A stretch of 64,000 nt of DNA. Source: Dicaeum eximium (Eukaryota; Chordata; Aves; Passeriformes; Dicaeidae). The stretch is taken from assembly GCA_013396995.1 (NCBI GenBank), contig VWZP01002576.1, forward strand, positions 372,001 through 436,000. Reading direction: 5' to 3'. Shown here piece after piece: positions 1 through 15,100 of this stretch (position 1 is its first letter; each line of letters starts with the position of its first letter). The translations under genes and the position numbers were made by a program. The notes below the pieces were generated by a model, which had not been told where the DNA came from, searched no databases, and saw only the letters and a program-made list of their open reading frames with translations.

Positions 1-3000
1 GGCTGCCTGCAATCATGTAATTAGCTTAACTGAATACCAGAAGTTCTGAGATGAGGTTATTTATGAACTAATTGACAGCCTGCACTGGTTAACCATAGGA
101 AAGAGAAAAAGATAACCTAACAGGAAAGAAAGCTACCCTTAAAATGAAACTATTAGAGCAATGAAATTACTTGGTTTGCATATTTCCAGTATTTTTGAAT
201 TTATGCTTCCCTCACTGGGAGAAATTTAACCACTGTCTGATGAGGAAATGTTTGGGTTTTTTTAAAATTCTTTTGTGAGAGCATCCAAGCTTCCCCCATA
301 GTACATTGCTTAACATCTCTACATTCTGGTTTTAAATATGATAAACTGCTTTTCACACCTAATTGAACAATTGTCCTGATCAAATTATTTTTGCTCCTTA
401 AATGTCCGTCAGTATGTTTAATATTAGAGATTTAAAAATGTTTGTAATCAGGGTCAGTTCAGAGTCCTAAACAGGCTTTAACGCTGCTTTTCCAAGGCTT
501 CTTGAATTCTGATGTGTTGTGCATATAATAGAGGTAGTGACACATTATTTCCTGTCAGGGCAGTTCTGAAAATAAGCAAAACAAGATCTGTGAGCATTCA
601 GAAGAAAAGGATCTTTGTATTAAGTGGGTAAATCTATGGTATTTATTAGCATTTATAATAATTTATAATAACAATTCTTTAAAAGCCTGTAGATTCTTGG
701 GTGAAAACTTTAGTATTAATAAGTCTCATTTGCAGTTTTCAAACAAAGAAACAACAAAGCTCTTCTTTTCATATAGCTATTTTCAGTAACTTGGATATGG
801 TATACATGCTTGCATACCTAGCACCTGTTATCTTCCATTTCTTTGGGAAATTGTAGAGGTCATCATCAGCATAAATTGTACCATAAGTAATAAGATTTAA
901 AGCTGAGTAAGTACAATCGGTTGACAGTTAAAGAGCTTAAGATAGCCTACTATAGCTTCTAGTAGCAATATGCTGGATTTCCTCTGAACTGCTCCTCAGC
1001 TGAACCCAAGCTGAACCCCTTTTTTGACACAATCATTTGGTCAAAAATGAGCAGCTAAAATGAAAGTAATTTTTCAAAAGAGGACATGATTGCTGTGTGA
1101 GAAGCTTGGGTTAACTAATCTGAAATATTTCAGTTGGACACATTCTCAACACTCCTAGACTTATCAAATGATAAAAATAACTTTTCCAGATATTTCTCTT
1201 AGTGTCCATTTATTAAGGAGATTAATGTTTACCTATGTTAGGAAAGAAATTGCTTTCCTGTCAATTCCCTACATAGTCTTTCCCTCTGTCCCAAAGAAAG
1301 TACGGAGTTGCAGAGTTGTTGCAGAATTTTTTTTAATTCAAACCCATGACTTTCACATATTTAAGCAATTGTTTGTGCATTGCAGGACTCTCTCAGAACC
1401 TCTATGTAGTTATACACCCATCCACACAGCTTTTTGAGTAGTGACTGCACATAGGGGAGTAAGAGCATCCCTCTTTTATAGAGAATATTTGTGTTCGTTC
1501 TCTGAGGGTTTGAGGTCTTGTGTGCTGCTCCCTACTCATTTTCTCCAGCATTTCTCCAGTCTGTTGATTAATGGCAGTGAGATAGATATGTCTGTAGAAG
1601 GATATAGATGTTGGCAGGACAGAAGGGAATTATATAAATTAGAGCTATTTAATTTTCAGTGATCATGAAACCATCTGAAGAAACCAGTGATCTCCTCTGT
1701 GACTGCAGCTGTTAGTTCTCATAAGCTCTACCCCAGCTTTAATGGAAGTGTGGGAATTCCCTTTCCTGTCTCTCAAATAGATAAAATGGCAACATCTCTT
1801 AGGAGCCTTCTGACTCATATTAACAAAACTAGGAGGGATGAAGATGGATTTATATGCATTGTCTCTTTCATTTTGAAAAATTTTAGCTGCTACTCCTTGC
1901 TGAAACACCTTACTGCACTGAAATTGAATTATCTATTTAGTCAAAAATATTTGGCCAAGATATTGACAGATTTTTGAGGAGAGCTGACACACATCAGTGT
2001 TTGCTACAGTTAGTAAGTTTAGCAGCTGCTCTAGGGAAACTGAACAGCTAGAATTGGCACTGGGGATGATATAGAATCTTTTCAGTTCATACTGCAGAGG
2101 ATTTTGAGCACTCCTTCTCTGTCACCTCTGAGTTTGCTCTCCCTAATAAGAAAGCTTTGGTAAGTTTCCTTTGATACAAAGCTGTTTGTAAGGAGCAATC
2201 AATAAAACATGTTCAAAGCTGGTCGATAGGGTGAGTAGCATGGAAATTAATGTAGGTTGATACACTGTGAAGGGGGTGAGTAGAAGAAGGAATGATAGTT
2301 ATGGAAGCAGAACTCTGAGTCTGATACAGCAGAACATGGCAAGCCAGAAAGGTGTGCAAAACTGGTGTGATTATTTACATCAGAGCTCCAGGCTAGGAAG
2401 ATGACAGCAGCCGTGTTTTGAGTTGACTTGAAAATTGAACCATTTCTGTAGAGGAGACTAGAAGTGAAAGGATTGGCACCAAGATGGAAAATTATGATGG
2501 TGTTTGTATGTTGTAACTGTGTTAGTCAACAAGATGAAAACAGCACCATGTTAAGAAGCTTGGGGACAATGAGATTGATTTTGTTTTCTCCCTTTTAAAA
2601 TTGTATTTTCTATAATGTGCCCACTCTTTTCTTTACTGACTGTGTGACCTTTAGAGGTTTTTACTCTTAATTATGTCCTTTCTTGTGGTTGCTTTTAATA
2701 TGTAGTAGAATATTCGGTCAATGTAGTAAATCTATTTCCTTATGTGTTTAGAAACAATGCACATTATTTATTTTCCAAACTACATCATAGTTTATGAGAA
2801 TGAAGACCTACTCCTGTGATTGCTGCTTTTCCTGCTCCATTAACCCACAAAAAGCTCAATTTCTAATGAAATCTAAATCCATTCCAAAGCCAATGAATAT
2901 CTAATATTAATTCATTTGTAACACTTAAATAAGATATGATATATAATCTTTGGCTCAGTATATGCATGATTTCTACAGAAGAAGACTGCTTAATCTTTCT

Positions 3001-5922
3001 GGGAAATTATTGGGAGAGATTGTTTGTGAATTTTTTTTATTAACTAGCCCTAATCAGTTCCATTAATCTTCATCTGTAGGTGGACATTTTCATAAAATAA
3101 TCTGACTGGCTTATTTTTTACTCTTTAAGTCATTTATGTTTTATTTCACTCTAGCCTTCTGTCAAATATTGTTTGGGTTTTTAAAATTTATTTTGGCTCA
3201 AAATTTGGACATTTAACTTATTAATTAATATTTTTGAAGAAGATGCATTCTCTTCTTGACAATACTGCAGAGAAATAGGAACTCCAAGGCTTCTGGCCTG
3301 AAATTGTTATTTCTTCAGTGAGTATAGAGACTCACTAAGCAGACTTATTCTTTTATATGTTTTGAGTAAATCCTGGCTCAACCAATTTTCTGTTCTTCCA
3401 TGTGTAGAATTCCAATGTCAACTTCATGAGACATTGTAGATATTGTGTGTGGAAATTGCAAAGAACTTTTCCACTTATATTTTTATTATCATTATTGTTT
3501 GTGGGCAATCCAACATATACATATTATTAACAACTATCCTTTGCTCTCTTGGAAATATGATAAATGTTTGAGTGACATCAGCTTGAAGGGTGCATGTTAA
3601 CAGGCATGCATAAAAATGTCCAAGCATAATTTAATTTTTTTTCAAATGTAAATTAAAATGGAAAGGGAAGTAATCTTAGAAGAACTTCTTTCTGATCTTA
3701 TCTCCACACTTTCTTCGTTTAATAATTCAGGAATGAATTTACCTTAAAGGATACGGGATCCAGGCTGCTTCCTTCTTAAAATTAGTAAGATTCACTTTGG
3801 CCAAATCAACGCTGATTTTTTTCTCTCTCAAAAGAGAAGCAAAGCCAGTTGGTTAGTATAAGACAAGTTAGGCTTATAAATGCCAGTCATGTGATGCTTT
3901 TTTTGCTTCCTCATAAGAAATTTCTACCACAGGGAGTAAATGACTGACACATCACCCCCTGCCATCATAACAACTGTCACACAACACCATTATTTTTCAA
4001 ACATTAGTGGCATCCCTCCAACTGGCCATAAGGTTGCAGACACATATTTTAATCATTACTTTGCCCATTGCAGGAAGCTAAAGTCACACCATTTAGTGTG
4101 TTCTCATGATAAATTTCACTTTCTTTTATAGTAAAATGGAAGTTAATGAAGCACAGCACAATTGTGGTGAATTAGACAGCAGTAGAACAAGGCAGGAGAA
4201 TACCCACTTATTGACATTATCAAAGCCATCTTAAATGCATCGACTTTTAAACCAACTCATATTCAATTATTAAAAAGGGACCATGGGAGTATACTGTTGG
4301 CTTAGTAAGAAAGAAGATTATAACAGTTCATTAGTTATTAATTAATTGGCAATCTCAATGTCTTTGCGTTTAATAAATACTTCTGTGCCCAGTGTCTTAC
4401 TTCTATCCATTCCAGTTTTCATCAACATGTAACACATGACATTTTATTTCTCCTGTCCACACATAAAAGGGAGGGTCAGCTGGTCATGTTCTATCAATTT
4501 TTATTGAGATATTTTACAATATAAAATATTTATGGAATTAGTAAATATTTTTTCCATATGAAGTTAGCCATAAGAGTAGCATACATCTCTGGTTTTTTAC
4601 TATAGATTAAATTTAGGTGTTAATCCTGTCTTAAGCAAACCACGGGTTTCCTGAATAGCAGCCTGTGGGGAAGGTCTGGGGGAAGTGGACCCCACAAGAA
4701 AAACAAGCGGCTGTGACGAAAGTGCCCATAATAGAATTCGTTTGACAAGAATGATTCAGAGGCAAACCTGCTTATTCTTCCATAAATCATTGCTTTACTG
4801 TAATTTTTACTCACTGCAATTAGAAGTACATATTTTTGCTGCTGTTCCTATTCACAAGCAACATGTTATTGCGCATATATTGTGTTTCATGAATAGCATG
4901 CATATTCAGGAATATAATGCCTTGCTTTCATGCATCCATTTCATTACCAGAACACCTACTGATTTTGTTAAAGGCAGATTTTTTTGGGGGGTAGGGACGG
5001 TGCAAGACTATGGTTGCTCCTATATGTGTGACCATATAAACATCCTCAGGACAATGTGACATAGCAGCAACTAGGACTGTAGATACAGTTTTTTTTTTTA
5101 CTAGTAGATTTTTTAAAGATTTGCTAATATCATGGACAGCTGTGAGCAGAGGTAGAATTGTGCTGCACCAGAGTCTATATTTGTCAGTTTTCATAGGTGA
5201 TTCAATAGATACTATAGAGTGGTACTTGGCTTTTAAAAACCAAAGAAAGAGAAAACTCATTATGTTGATGACTGTAGGTGTCTCTCACAAAATTAATGTG
5301 CTATCTGAATCATTACTACTTTTCAGCACATAACTTTAATTTGTCCAATGTATAAAACAATAAACGTTTCATATTGAAAGCTTCTCTCAAACAAGGTTTT
5401 CTTCATTACATTTTACTCCTGCTTTTCCTACCAAAGTTATATAAGGAGAGGTTAAAGAAAATATAGAGAACCTGAGGGGGTAGGTGAAGCAATGATGAGT
5501 TACCAGGGTTGGTAACTTTGCGTGGTAACTTCTTAAACAAAGTTACAGGGTCTGTTCCAGCAGCTGGAATAGGTTGTCTGACCATAGTCACAGACAGCAT
5601 ATTTTATTTCCCACTGCTGAGAAAGGTAGTCACTTTTCTCACCTTCCCTCCCAGACAAAGGGCCCTGTTGCTTTCTTTAGCTCACCCCTAAGAGACCTGA
5701 TTCAATTAAGTATTTTGTCTGAAAATTAATCTAGCAACAAAAGAAATATGGTTGGTATTTCTGCTGGGTTTGGGAGTTGAATTCACCTACAAACGTGTGA
5801 AGAAAATCACAGGAAGAAATGTTTCCAGAACAGAGGGAAAAAAATCCCACACATTCCTCCAACTCTAGGGCCCCAAATAGAAAATAAAAAAATACTAAAA
5901 ATATTGGGTTTTTAACATTGTG
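1..5922. other. Intron sequence without distinct features
   Basis: AT-rich unique DNA. The only item is a doubled ATTTATAATA at 651-670 and scattered T runs. The small open frames at 1168-1977 and 4620-5333 overlap one another on both strands and have no signatures. Confidence 0.7.
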
Positions 5923-5939
5923 CGCACACACACACACAC

Positions 5940-5976
<37 letters not shown>
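5923..5976. repeat. (CA)n microsatellite
   Basis: About 26 CA units, interrupted by CG at 5923-5924 and 5943-5944. Read on the other strand it yields a run of alternating Cys/Val codons, which is an artefact. It is likely polymorphic in length. Confidence 0.97.
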
Positions 5977-5980
<4 letters not shown>

Positions 5981-6404
5981 CCTGCCTAACTTGAAATTAA
6001 AATGCATCCAGAATAAGAGATAATTTAACAGGGAAAGGAGGAGAAAGAAGAATGAGAGAGTGTCAAAAGGTTAGCAATTATGCTAAAGAGGGTTATTTCT
6101 ATAGAGTTTCTCTCTACTCATTTGTGAGTAGAAAGTTTCTCTAGAAGTCAGTTCCAAACAAAAAATCTAATTTTAGGCATTTTGATTCACCTCAGGAGGA
6201 ATCTGACCTCTTTCTATACTCCAAATGTTGAAGAGACTCAGGGACTAACCTTAGGCTAATGTTTGCCTTTGTGTTTGCCTTCCAGCGGCTTCAATAAAGC
6301 GCAAATCAAATTCTAATGAGAAATACTAAGAATTTGACTAATTTGGTTCAAAATTCAGCTTTGGTAATTTTAAGTGGATTCTAGGTTTCAGAAAATTATT
6401 CAGA

Positions 6405-6428
6405 AACCTAATATTAGGATATTAGGTT
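6405..6428. repeat. 10-bp perfect hairpin
   Basis: Arms AACCTAATAT and ATATTAGGTT are separated by TAGG. Confidence 0.88.
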
Positions 6429-8002
6429 AGAATATGGAAAATACTTCTACGTGGTAGAAGAAACTTTTATCCATTGGCATTGACTCCTTTCCCCCAGTAT
6501 ATACACCATTCCCTGGGGGAAAATTCAGGAGTGTTTATAAGGAGGCAAAAAGTTATCAGCAACTGGAAAACAGAAAGAATAATTGCTGCCAGTAAACACA
6601 AAAATGTCTGAAATTACATTGTTCTAGGGCTGTATTTGACCTAAAACATCCTAAATTCTAGGAGGACTTTTTTTTCAATTTTATATTACAATTTCCTGAA
6701 ATTTTACTGTTATTCTCACATGAGGTTATGTGAATCATTAATATAACTTCTGTGCATTGATATAACTCCTGTATCTCTTTTTCCTTTATTGACATTTTGC
6801 CTACATTTCGATACCTCAGGCCTTTGTGCTGTGATTCATCTCCTGATAATCCATTCAATACTTTTGTATAACAATACAGCAGGATACACTTTTATCAAAA
6901 ATGAAGCTGCTTGTGTACAAACTGTATCAAAAATAAATTCAGAATTGACATATCAGCTCTCCCAGCATATTTTGAAAATTTGAGAGAATTCAGGATAGAA
7001 TTCATATCTGTGTGAGTTTTGAACCTTCTTCCTCAAAAACTGACTATGCAGCGCTTTCTAGCTCAAAATAAATATCGTGCTTTGTGATTTGTAACCTGTA
7101 CACATGTCAGAGTTCCTAGCATCAGTATTGGTTAGATTACTAACTCTGAATTTAGGTTTTTTTTTTTTTATTTGGTAATCTCTATTGTACAATTGTATTT
7201 GGTAACTATGATGAAACAAGAAACTTCAACACGTGTTTAAAATAAGTAAATTAATACATAATTCTAAAGCTAGAACTCCAGAATGAAACATTCAAAAAGG
7301 CATTTTCCAGTCAAGTTTCAGGATTAGTTGACATGCTGGTACATTAGTTTACATGCAAATGTTTTCTAGGGGGCTTTGGCAGACAGGAGAAAGAAATTCA
7401 TTACTATATCTGACAATACAGAAATGAGAATAAGACAAAACAGAAAACAAAATGTTAAATTTATATTTGAAGATAAAGCTAAAGTTTTTTTTTCCTCGTC
7501 CATTATTATGCTTTCTACAGAAATAAAAATTACGATAATGTATTTTTCCATGGTTGAGAAATCTATAGCTTATACCATGTCGACTCAGATTCAGTTTTCC
7601 TTTTTTTTTTTTGTAATGGTCTACTCATGAGGAAGAGATAATACATTTTTTGCATTCTCAAAAGTAGGAAAACATTATGTTAGCTGGGATTTGTCTCTTT
7701 TACATGCTTTCTAACACATGCTCTACTTTGAATTTTTAATGATGATTTTTTAATACCTGCATTGCTTTATCACTGCATGACCAAGTTCTAAAGTAACTCC
7801 TTGCTTTTGCAAACACATACACATATAAACATAAGTTTGCACTTGTGAGTAGTTCCCTGCCTCCTGACTGGAGTCAGCTGTGTGAGGAGTTTTGTGTATA
7901 TACACAGATTTTTGCAAATCAGAGCTGTAGAAATGTACCTAGAGTTAAATTTGATCAAAAGAAATTAGCTTTTTTACCTAAATAGTGTTTTCCTTGCACA
8001 TA

Positions 8003-8250
8003 GGGCACGAGGGAATGGCTTTAAGCTGCAAGAGAGTGGGTTTAGATTGGATATTAGAAAGAAATTCTTCACTGTGAGGGTGGTGAGGCACTGGAACAGG
8101 TTGCCCAGAAAAGCTGGAAATGTTCAAGACCAGACTGGATAGCATTTTGAGAAACTTGGCCTAGTGGAAGGTGTCCCTGCCTATGGCAGGGAGGTTGGAA
8201 ACAGAGGGTCTTTAAGGACCCTTCCAGCCCAAATAATTCTGTGATTCTGC
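8003..8250 (+). mobile_element. CR1 LINE, 3'-end fragment
   Basis: A 5'-truncated avian CR1 non-LTR retrotransposon. The left end reads like the usual GAGGGAATGGCTTTAAGCTG. The middle carries the CR1 landmarks TTCTTCACTGTGAGGGTGG, GGCACTGGAACAGGTTGCCC and GGTGTCCCTGCCTATGGCAGG. The 3' end is CCTTCCAGCCCAAATAATTC followed by the terminal octamer-type repeats at 8236-8249. There is no poly(A), as expected for CR1. Only the 3' untranslated part is present, so it encodes nothing and cannot move. Confidence 0.93.
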
Positions 8251-9925
8251 CAAAAGCTATTTTGTAGTCATTGAAAATTTTTTGACTTTTTCTAGTTTGA
8301 CATTTTTAATTGGAAGAAAGTAATCAAGGCTGGATTCTCTAGCTGAAAACTCTTATGTTTATGTTTATTTAAAATTATGTCCTGAACAATCAATATTTTT
8401 GGACTTACCATTCCATTTTTATTTATAACTTCAAAATACATAATTCATTTCTAAAAAATCTATCTAGTTCTTTTTAAGGTGAACTTTTTCAGACATAAGT
8501 AACTTTTCAGCCAAAATATTTTTAATTGTGTCTGAATATTTGATTCTGTCTTAATGAGAGCCAAAGCTTCTAATGGAAGCTGACATTGTTCTATTAAATG
8601 ACATTATTCCACTGTATCAGGTAAAGATCGAAACACCTTGACCAGGTTTTTTGACCTTGATCAGGACCTTATTTGGTCCTGGCAAAAATGTCATTCCCCC
8701 CATGTCATTTTCCATGGTATGGAAAAAAGAAATTACTTAAATAGCCTTTTAATTTTTTAGAAATCTTAAGATTTTTTAAGAAATCATGAAGTAACAGAAT
8801 AGAATAGTGGAGATTTGTTCTGGACTGTTATAGAATAAGCCTTCATACCTTGCAATAATTCTTATGGACAACTTCATATTGTAACTTGTAGACCACAATT
8901 CTAAGTGCTGTTTATTTAGCATCTTTAGTTTTCCTTGCATTTCCTTTCTTTACAAAGAGTCTTCTATAAATAGAAACCAACCTGTTTCCTTGGCTCGGTA
9001 TCAGGAAAGTGATGAATCATTTCATATAGTGATGTGCTGAAGATGGTATGAATATTTAAAATGTAGATATACAGTCTAACTCTAAATAGAATATCTATGC
9101 CTGGAATTCCAAAAGTGGCTGGAGATTTTTGAGCTTTTACAAAAGTATAAGTGAAAATATGTAAGTTGTGAACGAACAGAGCTAAATTTTTCCTACCTCT
9201 TCCTGGACACTGATCCTTCTTGTTTTAACACAAGTTTTTGTCAAAGCTTTGTTGTAGATTTTTAATCATAATTTATTTTTACTTGTCAGAAACATATTAA
9301 AGTATAATAGTCTATGAAAATGAATTCACACATCACTGTGTGAGTAAACTTCATTATCAAAAATGTGCCACTTTCACAGTGTGTGTTCACTTTTGTTTAA
9401 TTTCCATGATTTCATTTTGTTTGCCTTAGGTTAGAGTATTGTCTTGTACAAAATTAATATATCAAATCGCATAAATAATTATTCCTGGATGATATTTCAT
9501 CTAACTTAATAAAATGGAATCACTTATTTTGTAAAGTATTGTGGAGTCAGCCTTGGGTCTCTTCATAATAGAAAAAATACAAATCTGATTAAAATAGAAT
9601 CTTACAAGAAGCAAAATACTTTCTAGGCAGAAAGAAGCACTAAAGTGTATGTTTTCTTATTTTGTTTTATATCTTTAGTATTGTTTCTCAATTCAAGAAA
9701 CCATTTTGAGTGAAACTGCCAATGCAGAAATGCCTTTCTGATTTCCCTGCGTACCTCTGAGCATGAGCAGTAGATGGAATCTGATTTAATCCCATTTCTG
9801 TTTACAGCCAAGATTTTTGAGAGACTGTTCAGATTTCCACTTTCTTTGTTTAAATGAGGGCTCAATCCAGAATTTGGGATTACAATATAGTCCAAGGTTT
9901 TGATCAAGTTAACATGGATCTTCTA

Positions 9926-9951
9926 GATAATACAAAAGGGTTTGTATTATC
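9926..9951. repeat. 11-bp perfect hairpin
   Basis: Arms GATAATACAAA and TTTGTATTATC are separated by AGGG. Confidence 0.9.
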
Positions 9952-12120
9952 ATGAAAAGAGAAAAACATGGGCTGTGTAGCATTTAGCACTTACTTTTAT
10001 ATTTAGCAGGGTCATAGTTCATCCCAAAAATTCTTGACTAATCAATTAGCCTTAGCAGTATCTCCCAGAAGGTGCTTTAATAGGAAGGGTGGTGTAACTT
10101 TGCTGTTGCACTCTCTGTCAAGGCTGTGAGCCTGTGAGATTACACCCAGGCAGGGAGGAATGCGACAGTGTGGCATGAGAAGAATGTGGCACGTTACCCT
10201 GGTGTGATAACCCAGCCCAGCCTAGTCCCTGCCTGGTGAGCACAGGGCTGGCCTGTTTACAAGATGAACCTAAATGAGCTGCAGCATCTTTGTTTACTTG
10301 GCTATTATTCACACCATTTCACTGCATTTCATACCATTCACTGCTTCAGACCACTGAGAATGAACATATTTATTTGAATATAACACAAAAGAAGTGTGCA
10401 AAAGTTAACAAATTATCCTGAATGTAAAGGAATATTTAAATCCTGTACACCTAGTTTTCGATCTGGTAATGTAGTTCTGAGGTTTGGATAGAGAATCTTC
10501 CAGTAATGACTTGAAGAACTGTTTCTCGTGGTAGTGAATTTAGGCAAACATCACATAATGAGCATAAGCACCGGGTTATAATTAAGAACATAATCAACTC
10601 TATCTCTTTAGCTAGAATGGATTTAAGTATATTAACTGCTTTCCTGATGTTGGAGACTAAGGTCTAAAAATTAGGTTTGCTTTCTGTTTTGACTCCTGGC
10701 CCTTAATTTGAATACCAATATTAAAGTGAGAATGACAGTGTTATCTCTTATTTAGTGCAAAACCACACTCTTATCATTCCAATTGACTTCACAATGGAAA
10801 ATTACAATGGTGCATCTTTGTGACACATTGTTTCAGATTTGATTGATTTAACTGTTGTCTGAAGAAAAGCTTGTTATCAAACTTAGTGCTTAGCTGCATT
10901 TTGTAAACTGAAGACAGCAAAATTTTTTAAACAGGAATGACCAGCACTTGCCTAGGTAGTCTGTGAACATTCAGAAGTTCAAAGTTTTGTGTGACTTTTG
11001 ATATTTACCCAGTACAAGAGTTAATGAGTCTTTTTGAGAATGAGGAATGGAACTGTAATTTTGCAAAGTAGAAAGGAGTTCCAATTAACCTTCAGATAGA
11101 TTAGCAGCTTGGGAATGGATGGAAAAGTCCAGAGAGGAACCTTCCTGATGCTTGGCTGATTATTCTGAAATGACTAAAGCCTATCAATTCCTACTTTGTC
11201 TTCTGGAGGAAGTAGCAGAAATGAAGACATGAGAAATGGAAAGATAAACTACTTGCAAGTCTATTCCAGCAAGAAGATATGGAATTTTCGTTGCCCCTGT
11301 TAATTATTGGCTTATATTACTTACCTGCTTCTACATTTCTTCAGCCTTTTTGTGGGAAGGTTCAGACAGTAATTTTTTATAACTGTATATGTACCTTGTA
11401 CAATTCTTCTAGTGGACAGGATTCATTCTGGAAACAGAGTCAGTCCTGTCAGAAACTAACGCGTTAGAAACCTGCAACATCAGCTGTCAGAAAGGTACTT
11501 CATATCTGCCCATATCAAGGTTATTTGCATAAATAGTAGTCTGAGTCCCTTTGTTTCCTGAAAGAAATAAACTGAGAGTGAAGTTAGTAGTGGCAGAAGG
11601 CCACTGCAAGAAACAAGAGATTTATCTACTGACATCATAATAATCATCTTAATTAACTGAAATGTGTATCAGTTTTGTTTAAATGAAATCTGGTTTTTTA
11701 TCCTCTTAAATGTACATAATCTTCATGCTTCCTGAAAACTTCCAGAAGACCTGTCACACAGCATTTCCTTCCAATCCTCTTTCTATTCTTTCATTTTGCT
11801 ATTATTTGTGGGGAAAGAAGGACTATTTGTCCTTGTTACTTGCATTCCTTGTTTCATTTCTTGTGTGATTTCAGTTCTTGGAAAGGTTAAATGCTGTTTA
11901 CCATGGAAAGGAGATAAATGTAGAAGTTTATGTTTTGATTTTCATCTCTTTATATTTGATCAGTTGTTTTCAGCCAACAAAATATGTTTATTTTATTTGT
12001 TCAAATCCCTATTCTAATCAATCATAGAATTCAGAAATATGGAAGTTATGAAATAATATGTTAAAAATTAAACATTCATCAGAAAAAAAAAACCCAACAT
12101 TTTCAACATATTAGAGGATA

Positions 12121-12184
12121 TGCTATAATGCTAGCTCTATTAATGCTATAATGATGAAGTGCATATTAATGCTATAATGATGAA
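12121..12184. repeat. Short tandem duplication, period 26
   Basis: An identical 21-base unit occurs at 12138-12158 and 12164-12184 (core TAATGCTATAATGATGAA), preceded by a partial third copy, TGCTATAATG, at 12121-12130. Direct tandem duplication in the PACRG intron with no obvious function. Confidence 0.9.
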
Positions 12185-15100
12185 ATTAGAAGTTATTGAG
12201 ATGTAATGGTACAAAATCCAAAGATTGTGTGAGAGCTATGATCCACTTAATGCAACCTGTGATCTACAAATTTAGAAGAAGAAATGAGATTTCATTCCTA
12301 GCATACATGCCAAATTCAATGACATTTAACAAACATGCTGAACAGCATGTTTTTCATTCATCATTCACAGAGAAACATGTATTTCACCAGTTTAATTGTT
12401 CAACATGAAGCAATGGTGGGTACCAAACTAAAAAACCCCAAACATCCAATTCGTCAGGAGCATTTAAAATACATGCTGAAGCTTATAATATTTTGTATGA
12501 AGTAGAATAATTTTAAATGCTTTTTTTCTGGTTTGTTGTTTGTAAGAAAATATTTCTCTGAAAAATAAAATGTAGATTATTTTTTAAAATTTCTTTTAAT
12601 AATAAAGTGTAACAAACAAATGGTGTTAAAATTATGCAAAAGGATGGTCACAATGTATAGCTGGAGTACAAATGATGATTCAAATACCTGCATTTTATAT
12701 TCACATCCAAATCTGTAAACTCCACTAAAGTCAATTTTCTAAGCATTTAATATTATGTACATTATACTACTGTTATTTCTGCTTAAAATGGTAGATGCCT
12801 ATCTTAGATTCTGTTTGCAGATCTACTTCTGGCTCAATTAAAATAGCATCTATATTCATGAAGTGAGTTTGACCATACACAGTAGGAGTAGGAAATACCT
12901 CTTCCTTACTCATTTACTTCACCTTCATGGACAAAAGTGGATTCTTTTTTTGTTATTTATAGACATCCCTAAAGACCATGGTCTTGCCATTTCCCTGTTT
13001 ACATGGGCTGTGATGAAGTAGGTGTAATGTAAATAAAACAACTCCAAGGAATGATCTGCATCACTGAAAGCTCATAATAGCGAATGCTGGGCCCTGTCAC
13101 ACGCTACTCATTGACATCATGATCTAGAGGTCCAAAAACCTCAACTTTCCCTCACTCTATTACTCCTGTTCTTCTTCCTGAAACCAAACTCAATTCTGTG
13201 CACTAGCAATCTCGAGATTTAAATAACACTTACTTCCTGCTTGGTCAATAAACCTGGAGTGAATATTGGACTTTAATGCCAATTTTAAAATTATTCTTTA
13301 GGGTCTATGTTATACTTCCAAACATTTCAAGTATGTTTTGCCTGGTGCTTTTAAGATGGTAAGATGATTTTTTGTGGTTGTTTCAGAAACCTATTTGTCT
13401 TTGGGAAAAACACTTTGTCTTCTGTAAATAAATGGAACTGGCCCAATCTTCAGCTCATATAAGTGATAGTCACTCCAGAAAAGTTATCTGAGGGTAGTTG
13501 TATTTAAATTCTATGGGAAAGTAATCTAAAATTTTGTCCTACTGTTTTCTGTTTGGTTCAGAAGATGGAAACAGCATGTGCATGTCTTGGGATAACACCT
13601 ATTAGGGACAGATCAGTGTGTTGATTACAGACACTGCCCTTCAACACACAGCCCCACACCCGTGGTGATACAGTTCAAGAGCAATCTCTTGATTTGCCAC
13701 CAGAAGTGCACTAAAATGCAACAGTTCAATACACACCCATCTTTACTTAATTTAAAGCTTTTTAATGGAATGTCAGTCAATTACGGAGTTTTAATCTATA
13801 CCTTATTACCAAGTACCATACACATGCATTTTAAATAGCACATTTTCTTAACTTCAACCATTTTCCTTTCTAGAAACCATTACAACTAAGGAATCAATTG
13901 TGATTACGGTAAAAGCCACAAATTATTTTTTACCTAATGTGATTATTTCATTGCTAATTAAAAAAAAAAATCACCCTCCTATATGATTTTCTATTTCACC
14001 AACATTTTCCAACATTAAATACTTTTCCAGGGTAAAGTATTTCTCCCCTATCTTAATGTTACCTATCATAGGATTTGAGTATCTTCCAAAAATTAATTAC
14101 ACTCGCAACAGCTCAGCAGTCTTATTTACTCTTAACCTAACCCCTTCCACCATGATCCATGTTCTATTTTCTTCTTCATAGCTGTTTTTTATAGTGACTA
14201 TGAGAATACTAATTTGAAGTGAGTTTTCAGCTTTGTTCTGAAAGCTGAGAAAATTGTGGTCAATCTAATGTCCTCTGACAGGGAATCTGAAATCTTTTGT
14301 TCTGTTTATTGAATTAGCCTATCTTCTGCTCCCATGAGCTTTGTATTTCAGATTGATAGATTCATGATTAATACAAAAGAGAACAACTAAGGATGGCAGT
14401 CTCCTCATGTATAAATATATTCTGCAGCACATGGGGAAAAACATTTCTTACAGGACTTTCACCAATAGAGACCACATCTTTGGCCTGACAATTTTAAAGG
14501 ATAACAACAGTCAGTGTTTGTTGTACTTCTGTTGAAGTAATATAAATTTCAGTAATTCATTCAGGCAGTTTTCAATGAAAAAGCCAGGACCTAGTCATAA
14601 GACAACAGGCTCAGGTGCAGCTTCGTAGTCAACCTCAGGTGGGAAAAGGCATTTTTCAAAATGTTTAACTGTTCAGTCATTCTATGAATGCCAAGCTATC
14701 CAAGTGAACTGCTTTGGTGCTCCAGCTAATGTGAGAATCCATCAGTATAAGGTGATAGTTTGGAAGATGATAGTTTTATCAAAATTTAACTCAATAGTCT
14801 CTTCTTGTCATTTTGTGTCTTGATAGAATGTGAATTTGTACAACTGTATTTTAAGAGCTGATTCATGTGAGACTTTGGGACAGGTGAAAGCTGAGAACAT
14901 TTTTGGGGTAAATCAACAACATGGTGGAACTATTGACACATCAGAGATTTTGGACTATCAAAGTCATTCCCCAATGAAAATAATCCTGCCAATAGAGGTA
15001 TTTATGTTAAAGATGTTTCTCAAAATAATTTTTGAGAAAATTCTCAGAACAAAATATTTTAAAAGAAAGAATAAATAAATAAATATAGCATGCATTCTTT

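Noticed and set aside
5731..5973. Frame beginning with alternating Cys-Val
   Set aside because: It is the translation of the CA microsatellite.
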